A stretch of DNA of 64,000 bases from Terriglobus saanensis SP1PR4 (GTDB lineage: Bacteria; Acidobacteriota; Terriglobia; Terriglobales; Acidobacteriaceae), in contig NC_014963.1 in assembly GCF_000179915.2 (NCBI RefSeq), forward strand, positions 2,604,001 to 2,668,000. Reading direction: 5' to 3'. Of this stretch, positions 54,806 through 62,168 are shown in pieces (position 1 is the stretch's first letter; every line of letters starts with the position of its first letter). Under the pieces are notes generated by a model. That model saw nothing but the letters and a program-made list of their open reading frames with translations, was not told the DNA's origin and ran no database searches. The position numbers and the translations under genes were made by a program.

Positions 54806-55825
54806 CTAGTCAAGCAGCTCCATCATCACCTTGGCCGCATACACGCAGTCCGCCCGCGAAACATCATAGTGAGTGACCAGCCTGACGGAGTCGGCCCCGA
54901 TAGCACTCGCGAGCACGCCGCGCTCCTTCATCCCTGCCACCAGCTCCGCCGCTTTACCGGTTTTAATGGTGATGAAGACAATGTTCGTCTGCACATCCTC
55001 AAGACCCACCTTGCAATGCGGATGATGCGCAATCGTCTCTGCCAGCAGACGTGCATGGGCATGATCCTCGCTCAGACGAGTGGGCATCTCTTCCAAAGCG
55101 ATCAACCCTGCCGCTGCGAGGATGCCCGTCTGGCGCATGCCACCGCCCAGCGCCTTGCGCACAACCCGCGCGCGATCCGTCAGCTCACGCGACCCCACCA
55201 GCATCGATCCCACAGGAGCTCCGAGTCCCTTGGAGAGACAGAACATCACGGTATCGAAGCCCTTGGTCAAAACCGCAACGTCTTCGCCCAACGCAGCCGC
55301 CGCGTTAAAGACACGCGCGCCGTCGAGATGCGTCTTCAGGCCCGCCTTCTGCGCGCCGTACCAAACCTCTTCCATCACCGCCAGCGGCGTCACCGTACCG
55401 CCCGCCATGTTGTGCGTGTTCTCCAGCCAGATCAGCGAGGTCTGTGCTTTGTAATAAATCTTCGGCGAGATCTTCGGCGCGATGTCACCCCACGTCAGAA
55501 TGCCGCGCTCCGCAGGTACCGCGCGCAACTGGCAACCTGAAAATGCAGCCGCCGTTCCCATCTCCCAATCCAGAACATGCGCGCGAGCCTCGCAGATCGT
55601 TTCAGTTCCAGGCTGCGTATGCAGACGCATAGCGATCTGGTTTCCCATCGATCCGGTGGGCACAAAGATTGCAGCTTCGCGGCCAAAGACCTCTGCCGCC
55701 CGCGCTTCCAAACGGTTCACCGTCGGGTCTTCTCCGTAGACGTCGTCCCCAACTTCGGCTGAAGCCATCGCCGCACGCATCTTCTCTGTCGGCTTCGTCA
55801 CCGTATCGCTCCGCAGGTCAATCAC
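54806..55825 (-). CDS. ltaE: Low-specificity L-threonine aldolase
   Basis: PLP enzyme splitting L-threonine or allo-threonine into glycine and acetaldehyde, cytoplasmic. Blocks: [15 protein letters not shown] at the start, [39 protein letters not shown], and the PLP lysine in [13 protein letters not shown] start at GTG 55825, which gives [13 protein letters not shown] as in E. coli LtaE, with AAGGAG six bases upstream. ATG 55831 would touch that site, and TTG 55840 would overlap the hemW stop. It follows hemW by 11 bases in an apparent two-gene unit. Length 339 aa is normal. Confidence 0.95.
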   Translation of the reverse strand: MIDLRSDTVTKPTEKMRAAMASAEVGDDVYGEDPTVNRLEARAAEVFGREAAIFVPTGSMGNQIAMRLHTQPGTETICEARAHVLDWEMGTAAAFSGCQLRAVPAERGILTWGDIAPKISPKIYYKAQTSLIWLENTHNMAGGTVTPLAVMEEVWYGAQKAGLKTHLDGARVFNAAAALGEDVAVLTKGFDTVMFCLSKGLGAPVGSMLVGSRELTDRARVVRKALGGGMRQTGILAAAGLIALEEMPTRLSEDHAHARLLAETIAHHPHCKVGLEDVQTNIVFITIKTGKAAELVAGMKERGVLASAIGADSVRLVTHYDVSRADCVYAAKVMMELLD

Positions 55826-55836
55826 TCGCATCTCCT

Positions 55837-57027
55837 TCAAGCCGGCACCGCCAAAAGTTCACCAAAGACGCTGGAACTCACCACGCGTCCACGCGCAGTC
55901 AGCCCAAAACGCCCGTTTGCAGACCACATCAGCCCACCCTGCACCATCTCATCCACCGCACCATGCACATCCGCAAGGAGCGCAGCCTCGACACCCTCGT
56001 TCAAACGCAGCCCGAGAAAGACCTTCTCTTCAAAAGCCTCAGCATCTTCAACACGTTCCACGGACACAGGATCCGCCTCACTGAGATACGCGTCCAGTTC
56101 ATCGCCATTCGAAAAACGGGCCGCTCTGCCCTGCTCATCCGGCAACATAGAATGCGCATCCAGGCCAAAACCCAGATAAGGAGCGCGCTCCCAGTACTTC
56201 CGGTTGTGTCTCGACTGGTGGTCTTCGCGGGCAAAGTTTGAGATCTCGTACTGTGCCAGTCCGCCCTCAGCCAGCACATCGCAGGCTTCGAGATACATTT
56301 CCGCCACCGCGCCGTCGTCGGGAACCATACCCGCGCCATAACGCACACCCGGCCCGATCAGTTCACGCCCCAGGCGAGAGTCTTCATCGACCTCCAGCAT
56401 GTAGACGCTCACATGATGCGCGCCCGTGGCGACAGCCCTTCGCAGCGATTCGCGCCAGCTTTCGCACGTCTGGTGCGGCAGACCGCAGATCAGGTCGAAC
56501 CCGACATCCAGACCCAGCGACCTCAGCCGGGCAATCTCGTTCTCGCACTGAATCCCGGTATGCAGCCGACCTACTGCTGCCGACTCCCGATCCACAAAAC
56601 TCTGTACGCCCAGCGAAACGCGAGAAACTCCCAGCCGCATCGCCGCCTGCAAACTTGTCTCGGCGATCTGTCCGGGGGCGCACTCCATCGTTATCTCGGC
56701 ATTTGTGACGACATCAAACTCGCCGCGCAATGCTGCAAATATCTCCTCGAATTTGTCCACACCAAGAAGGCTTGGCGTTCCGCCGCCGAAGTAAACGGAA
56801 TCCACAGTCTGCGGGACGACTACGCCTCGTTCCGCAGCGATCTGCCGTGCGGAGCGGATCTCTGCACACAGCCGGGCGACGTATCCGTCCATCCGTTCCG
56901 GCGCAAACGCGTCCGAGGCAAAGTTGCAGAAACTGCACTTTGCCTTGCAAAACGGCACTGAAAGATACACACCGAGCGAATCCCGCACCCTCCTATTCTC
57001 CCACGCATCTAAAATCAACTGATACAT
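55837..57027 (-). CDS. hemW: Radical SAM heme chaperone HemW
   Basis: Radical-SAM protein that binds heme and delivers it, formerly called oxygen-independent coproporphyrinogen oxidase-like. The cluster motif is [10 protein letters not shown] (CxxxCxFCxF), the HemW form, followed by [35 protein letters not shown] and [11 protein letters not shown]. The [15 protein letters not shown] block and C-terminal HemN-like domain complete it. The longest plausible start is ATG 57027, whose bases overlap the start of the divergent ABC gene in CATG. GTG 56988 is a shorter alternative, so up to 13 N-terminal residues are uncertain. True coproporphyrinogen oxidase activity is unlikely. Confidence 0.92.
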   Translation of the reverse strand: MYQLILDAWENRRVRDSLGVYLSVPFCKAKCSFCNFASDAFAPERMDGYVARLCAEIRSARQIAAERGVVVPQTVDSVYFGGGTPSLLGVDKFEEIFAALRGEFDVVTNAEITMECAPGQIAETSLQAAMRLGVSRVSLGVQSFVDRESAAVGRLHTGIQCENEIARLRSLGLDVGFDLICGLPHQTCESWRESLRRAVATGAHHVSVYMLEVDEDSRLGRELIGPGVRYGAGMVPDDGAVAEMYLEACDVLAEGGLAQYEISNFAREDHQSRHNRKYWERAPYLGFGLDAHSMLPDEQGRAARFSNGDELDAYLSEADPVSVERVEDAEAFEEKVFLGLRLNEGVEAALLADVHGAVDEMVQGGLMWSANGRFGLTARGRVVSSSVFGELLAVPA

Positions 57028-58996
57028 GCCAGAAAAGCCGCAGGATACAAAAAAGAAGAAGAAAGTCGCCACGCCGGAGGATGACGTCCTCGGTAAGGCC
57101 TACGACGGTCGCCTCATGCGCCGCCTGCTTACCTACCTGCGTCCTTATAAGGCAGCGACTGCTCTTTCCGCTGTCGCTATTCTGCTCAAAGCCTGCTCCG
57201 ACGTAATGGGCCCCTTTCTCATTAAAGTCGCTGTGGACAACTACATGTCCGCGCAGCGCCCGGCAAATCCATCTTGGCTGGCCCGCCATCTTTCCACGAC
57301 GCCGCTCACCGGCGTGGCCGAGTGCGCCGCCCTTTTCCTCGGCTCCCTCTCTCTCTCTTACGGTCTGGAGTTTGTGCAAACCTACCTGATGCAGTGGACC
57401 GGCCAGCGCATTATGTTCGACCTGCGCAAGCAGATCTTCCGTCATCTGCAGCGCATGGATGTCGCCTTCTTCGACCACAATCCCGTAGGCCGCCTCGTTA
57501 CCCGCGTCACATCCGATGTGGACGCGCTTAACGAGATGTTCACCTCTGGCGTACTCGCCATCTTTGAAGATGTCTTCGTCCTGCTCTTCATTGTGATCAT
57601 CATGCTGAAGATGAGCTGGCCTCTCGCGATCCTCACGCTCTCGGTCCTGCCGCTCATCATGTACGCCACGCGCCTCTTCCGCATCTCGGTGCGCGAAAGC
57701 TACCGCCGCATCCGCACAGCCATCGCACAGATCAACTCCTTCACGCAGGAGCATGTCTCCGGCATGTCTGTCGTGCAACTCTTCAATCGCGAGCAGCGTG
57801 CCTATAACGACTTCAAGGACATTAACGCCGCCCACCGCGATGCCTTCGTCGACCAGGTGCAGGCCTACTCTCTCTATTACCCGGCGGTCGAACTTCTCAG
57901 CTCCATCGCGATTGCGCTCGTCGTCTGGCGCGGTGGACATGCCATCTTCCACGAGACCCAGATCCTCGGCGGCACCGTTACCCTCGGCGTACTGATCGCC
58001 TTCATGCAGTATGCGCAGCGCTTCTTCCGTCCCATTCAGGACCTCAGCGAAAAGTACAACATCCTGCAAGCAGCGATGGCTGCTTCAGAGCGGGTCTTCA
58101 AGCTCATCGATACGCCCGCGCAGATTACGTCTCCCGCTCTTCCCGTTGCAGGCGACCTCTCCGGCAGTATTGAGTTCCGCAACGTCTGGTTTACCTATCA
58201 GAGGCTGGATGAAGCCACAGCCGCTCGCCTCGCATCCGCAACGGAATCCGAACTCGCGCACGAGCACGGCATTGAGTGGATTCTCCGCAATGTCTCCTTC
58301 ACCGTGGCTCCCGACCAGACGGCAGCCATCGTAGGCCACACCGGCGCGGGTAAAACCACGATTACCGGGCTCATGATGCGCTTCTACGATATCCAGCACG
58401 GCAGCATCCTCATCGACGGCGTAGACGTTCGTCAGCAGGACCTCAATAAGCTGCGCAAGCGCTTTGGCGTGGTTCTGCAGGACTCGACCCTTTTTACCGG
58501 CACGGTCGCCGACAACATCCGCCTCGGCACCACCTCCATTACCGACGAAGAGGTGGAGCACGCAGCGGACGAGGTCAACATCGGCGACTTCATCCGCACG
58601 CTTCCCTTGCAGTTCGCCGAACCAATGCACGAACGCGGCGCAACCCTCTCCACCGGCCAAAAGCAGCTCATCAGCTTTGCCCGCGCACTTGCGCACCGGC
58701 CCGCCGTGCTCATTCTCGACGAAGCCACCTCTTCGGTCGACACCGAGACCGAGCTTCGCGTCCGTCTGGCGCTGGACCGCATGATTACCGGCCGCACGTC
58801 CATCGTCATCGCGCATCGCCTCTCTACCATCCAACGTGCGGACACGATCCTCGTCATGCACAAGGGCCAGCTCCGCGAGTCCGGCACCCACAACCAGCTT
58901 CTTGCCGCACGCGGCCTCTACTGGAAGCTGTATCAACTGCAGTACCAGGAGCAGGAAGCCGAACCAACCGAGCCGATAACCGCGCAAATCGCGTAA
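57026..58996 (+). CDS. ABC exporter half-transporter with non-canonical signature (MdlB/BmrD-like)
   Basis: Type IV ABC exporter half of 656 residues. A basic N-terminal tail (KKKKKV) leads to six helices (about 45-345), then the ATPase domain: Walker A GHTGAGKTT (437-445), signature LSTGQ (541-545) where LSGGQ is usual, Walker B LILDEATSSVD with intact catalytic Glu566, H-loop His597. An extra segment of about 25 residues (393-417, Ala/Glu-rich) sits after the A-loop region. The pattern matches the BmrD/MdlB member of heterodimers, and the complementary partner is at 8218. No ribosome site precedes the ATG; a TAAAAT box ten bases upstream suggests a leaderless message. Divergent from hemW. 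Confidence 0.92.
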   Translation: MPEKPQDTKKKKKVATPEDDVLGKAYDGRLMRRLLTYLRPYKAATALSAVAILLKACSDVMGPFLIKVAVDNYMSAQRPANPSWLARHLSTTPLTGVAECAALFLGSLSLSYGLEFVQTYLMQWTGQRIMFDLRKQIFRHLQRMDVAFFDHNPVGRLVTRVTSDVDALNEMFTSGVLAIFEDVFVLLFIVIIMLKMSWPLAILTLSVLPLIMYATRLFRISVRESYRRIRTAIAQINSFTQEHVSGMSVVQLFNREQRAYNDFKDINAAHRDAFVDQVQAYSLYYPAVELLSSIAIALVVWRGGHAIFHETQILGGTVTLGVLIAFMQYAQRFFRPIQDLSEKYNILQAAMAASERVFKLIDTPAQITSPALPVAGDLSGSIEFRNVWFTYQRLDEATAARLASATESELAHEHGIEWILRNVSFTVAPDQTAAIVGHTGAGKTTITGLMMRFYDIQHGSILIDGVDVRQQDLNKLRKRFGVVLQDSTLFTGTVADNIRLGTTSITDEEVEHAADEVNIGDFIRTLPLQFAEPMHERGATLSTGQKQLISFARALAHRPAVLILDEATSSVDTETELRVRLALDRMITGRTSIVIAHRLSTIQRADTILVMHKGQLRESGTHNQLLAARGLYWKLYQLQYQEQEAEPTEPITAQIA

Positions 58997-59119
58997 GAAT
59001 TACTTTTCTGTAACTTATTTACTGCATTGGTTGATTTCGACACGTAAATCCGCAACGGGGTACGCTATCCTTGCACCGGAAGCAGAGATATCTGTAATAC
59101 CGAAAGAGAGATATTCCTC

Positions 59120-59743
59120 GTGTTCAACCGCATGCCGAAGGACAAAAGCTTCTTCGACGATTTCGAACAATTGGGTCAGTGCCTTACCAGCGTTACTGCT
59201 TCTCTTTCCTCCTGCATGGACCAGTGGCCCGGAATGAATGGCTGCGTGCAAAGCATGGAAGAGAACCGCCACATCGCGCACCAGGTCCAGCGCGTCTGCC
59301 TTCTGCATCTCGACACGGCGTTCATTACGCCCTTCGATCGCGAAGACATTCTGCAGCTCGCCACCGAGCTTTACAAGACCATCGCTGCCGTTGCGACTGC
59401 TGGGCGTCGGCTGGAGCTGTACAAACTGGAAGATATGCATCCTTCCCTGCGTTGGCACGTCTCTGCGCTCGATAGTATGGCCCGCGAGATCTCGGCGACC
59501 ATCAATCTCCTGCGTTCCGCCCCCAAGCTTTCCGCCCTTCGTGCCAACCTGGACGAGATCGGTCGTCTCGAAGAGACAGCGCGGCAGCATCGTGACCAGT
59601 TTCTGACCGAGGTGTACATCGACCAGGCAGATCCGATCGCCGTGATGCAGAAGCGTGAAGTTCACGATCTCATGATGGATGGCATCGACCGTTGTGACCG
59701 TCTCGGCCGCACCGTGGAACGCATTCTCCTGAAAAACGACTAG
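59120..59743 (+). CDS. DUF47 (PhoU-like) phosphate transport regulator
   Basis: A 207-residue all-helical protein of the DUF47/PhoU-like family, which is encoded with PiT transporters and adjusts their activity. Typical features are the N-terminal FDDFEQLGQCLTSVTASLSSCM, the HQVQRVCLLHLDTAFITPFDREDI block and the C-terminal REVHDLMMDGIDRCDRLGRTVERI. The FITPFDREDI motif is diagnostic. GTG start with GAGAG upstream. It lies 15 bases before the transporter gene, a standard pair. Confidence 0.93.
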   Translation: MFNRMPKDKSFFDDFEQLGQCLTSVTASLSSCMDQWPGMNGCVQSMEENRHIAHQVQRVCLLHLDTAFITPFDREDILQLATELYKTIAAVATAGRRLELYKLEDMHPSLRWHVSALDSMAREISATINLLRSAPKLSALRANLDEIGRLEETARQHRDQFLTEVYIDQADPIAVMQKREVHDLMMDGIDRCDRLGRTVERILLKND

Positions 59744-59758
59744 GACAAACGAGCAATC

Positions 59759-60826
59759 ATGCACGCCGCGCCTTTAGCCCTCGTCGTCATTACAGTGGTC
59801 ATCGCCCTCGGCTTTGACTTTCTCAACGGTGTCCATGATGCCGCCAACTCCATTGCAACGATCGTCACCACACGTGTGCTCACGCCCACGAAGGCCGTGA
59901 TCTGGGCAGCGAGCTTCAACTTCATCGCCGCCTTCCTCTTCGGCACCGGTGTGGCGCATACGATCAGTTCCACCATCATCGATCCCCGCATCATGAACCT
60001 CTATATTGTGCTGGGTGGCCTGCTGGGTGCGATCACGTGGAACCTCATCACTTGGTATCTTGCCCTTCCCACCTCCAGCTCGCATGCGATTATCTCTGCG
60101 CTTGCCGGAGCGGCCATCGCCAAAGCCGGCTGGCACGCCATCCTGATCAAGGGATGGATCCCGATCCTCGCGTTCCTGCTCCTTTCGCCGCTCATTGGCA
60201 TGGTGCTTGGCTACATCCTCATGCATATCGTGGCGTGGAGCAGCTTCCGGATGCACCGGGACAAGGCATCCAAACTCTTCCGCCGCCTGCAGCTCGTCTC
60301 TGCGGGCGCCTATTCTCTGGGACACGGGACGAACGACGCGCAGAAGACCATGGGCATTATCGTGGCCCTGCTGGTATCCACCGGCTACGGCAACTACGCC
60401 CTCGGTCATACCCGTCTCTTTGGCCGCACGCATGAGATCTCCATCTGGATCATCCTCTCCTGCCACGCCTGCATCGCCGCCGGAACGATGATCGGCGGAT
60501 GGAAGATCGTGCGCACGATGGGATCGCGCATCACGCCACATCTCCGCCCCATCGATGGCTTCGCCTCGGAACTCTCCGCTGCGGTCACCATTGCCCTGGC
60601 CACCTTTGCGAAGGTGCCGATTTCCACGACGCACGCCATCGGCGGAGCCATCTCCGGCGTCGGCGCGACGCGCGGTCTGCATGCCGTCCGCTGGATCTGG
60701 GCCCGCCGCATCATCTACGGTTGGATTCTCACTTTCCCGGGCGCAGGCCTTGTAGGCGCTTTCTTCTACGCAGTCGTTCACTTGGGCATCGAACGCTTCA
60801 TTGGTGGCGGCGCACCGATACACTAG
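59759..60826 (+). CDS. Inorganic phosphate transporter, PiT family
   Basis: Low-affinity phosphate (metal-phosphate) symporter, 355 aa, about 10 helices. Both inverted-repeat PHO4 signatures are present: FDFLNGVHDAANSIATIV near the N-terminus and LGHGTNDAQKTMGIIVALL in the second half. SSSHAIISALAGAA and ISTTHAIGGAISGVGA are the paired re-entrant segments. Encoded with its DUF47 regulator just upstream. The gene ends 38 bases before the first plausible lpxB codon. Confidence 0.94.
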   Translation: MHAAPLALVVITVVIALGFDFLNGVHDAANSIATIVTTRVLTPTKAVIWAASFNFIAAFLFGTGVAHTISSTIIDPRIMNLYIVLGGLLGAITWNLITWYLALPTSSSHAIISALAGAAIAKAGWHAILIKGWIPILAFLLLSPLIGMVLGYILMHIVAWSSFRMHRDKASKLFRRLQLVSAGAYSLGHGTNDAQKTMGIIVALLVSTGYGNYALGHTRLFGRTHEISIWIILSCHACIAAGTMIGGWKIVRTMGSRITPHLRPIDGFASELSAAVTIALATFAKVPISTTHAIGGAISGVGATRGLHAVRWIWARRIIYGWILTFPGAGLVGAFFYAVVHLGIERFIGGGAPIH

Positions 60827-60864
60827 AGTTAGCCTTCGTTCAGACGACCAGCTAAACTACGCAC

Positions 60865-62070
60865 ATCGCTACGAAGCCCAAACCGACGATCTTCCTCTCC
60901 GCAGGCGAAGCCTCCGGAGACCACTACGGCGCTCAACTCATCACCGCGCTCAAGGACGCTCTCCCCGAGGCCGGCTACACAGGCCTCGGCGGCACGGAGA
61001 TGGAGCAGACGGGTCAGCAGCGCACCATACGGGCGGAAGATGTTGCCGTCATGGGCATCACCGAGATCCTCCGCCACATCCCCCACATCTATCGCTCGTA
61101 CCGCCGCCTTGTCGCCGAGATCAAAATCAACAAGCCAGACGTAGCCGTCCTCATCGACTTCCCCGACGTCAACTTCCGTCTCGCCAAACACCTTCATCGC
61201 GCTGGCGTTCCGGTCCTCTGGTTTGTCTCCCCACAACTGTGGGCCTGGAAACGCTCCCGCCTGAGGTGGGTTCAGCAGCGGGTCTCTAAAATGTTCGTAA
61301 TCTTCCCTTTTGAGCAGGAGTTCTATCGCAATCGAGGCGTCGATGCGACCTTCACAGGCCATCCTTTGGCGGATCTGCCGCTGCCCACGGTTACGCGGGA
61401 AGAATATGCGGAACGGAACAGTCTCGATCCAGCAAAGCAGTGGGTGGCGCTTCTCCCCGGATCCCGCTGGAAAGAAGTTCGGGCAAACCTTCCGGCGATG
61501 GTCGAAGCGGCTCAGCAGTATCCGCCGAATGTCGAATTCATTCTCCCCATCGCGGCCACCCTTCAACGATCCGAGTTTGCCGCATACCTTGAATCACTCA
61601 GGACACCTCAAGGTAAAACAAGCTTCACCCTGGTTCATGATGCCCGAGCCGCCTTGCACCATGCCCGCGCTTCGGTTGTGGCCTCAGGAACAGCGACGGT
61701 CCAGGCCGCACTCATCGGCAATCCATTCCTCGTCGTCTACCGCGTCAGCGATCTTACCTTCCGGGTAGCCAAGCGCCTCATCCGATATCCTGCTGAGATC
61801 CCGGCCCCAAAAGACCAGTACGGCAATCTTCCCATCGCGATGCCAAACCTCATCGCCGGCAAACGCATTGTCCCTGAACTCCTTCAGAATCATTCTGATG
61901 CTATCGAAATCAAAAAAATACTTAATCTATTACTTGAAGATTCCCCGGAACGCGCAGCGCAGATAGCTGACCTTGCTTCTCTCCGCAAATTAATGAAACC
62001 TGCCAACAACACCACGGCCATTGGTCAACTCAAAGACGCCGTCCTCCAGGCGCTCGGAATCCGCTCATGA
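60865..62070 (+). CDS. lpxB: Lipid-A-disaccharide synthase with apparently non-canonical (ATC) start
   Basis: GT19 enzyme joining UDP-2,3-diacylglucosamine and lipid X to make the lipid A disaccharide. Family blocks: FLSAGEASGDHYGAQLI at the N-terminus, VLIDFPDVNFRLAKHLH, YVSPQ-type FVSPQLWAWKRSR, FPFEQEFY, TGHPLAD, LLPGSRWKEV, and ASGTATVQAALIGNPFLVVY. The conserved N-terminal block is in frame upstream of the first ATG (61000). Between the in-frame stop TAA 60853 and that block there is no ATG, GTG or TTG. ATC 60865 would give MATKPKPTIFLSAGEASGD, a normal LpxB beginning, so I take it as the start (401 aa). Starting at 61000 would remove 45 residues including the active-site loop. The stop overlaps the next ATG. 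Confidence 0.85.
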   Translation: MATKPKPTIFLSAGEASGDHYGAQLITALKDALPEAGYTGLGGTEMEQTGQQRTIRAEDVAVMGITEILRHIPHIYRSYRRLVAEIKINKPDVAVLIDFPDVNFRLAKHLHRAGVPVLWFVSPQLWAWKRSRLRWVQQRVSKMFVIFPFEQEFYRNRGVDATFTGHPLADLPLPTVTREEYAERNSLDPAKQWVALLPGSRWKEVRANLPAMVEAAQQYPPNVEFILPIAATLQRSEFAAYLESLRTPQGKTSFTLVHDARAALHHARASVVASGTATVQAALIGNPFLVVYRVSDLTFRVAKRLIRYPAEIPAPKDQYGNLPIAMPNLIAGKRIVPELLQNHSDAIEIKKILNLLLEDSPERAAQIADLASLRKLMKPANNTTAIGQLKDAVLQALGIRS

Positions 62071-62168
62071 ATCGCCTCGAAGCCACCCCAACTTCCTCAC
62101 CCGCAACGCCGTCTTCTGCGTCTAACTCACTGAGACAGATACAGCTCCCGCCAGAGGACCGCATCCGT

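Noticed and set aside
54806-55840. Longer threonine aldolase starting at TTG 55840
   Set aside because: It would overlap the hemW stop and adds residues not seen in the family; GTG 55825 has AAGGAG at ideal spacing and gives the usual N-terminus.
61000-62070. Starting lpxB at the first ATG (61000)
   Set aside because: This would delete the conserved SAGEASGD block, which is clearly encoded in frame just upstream.
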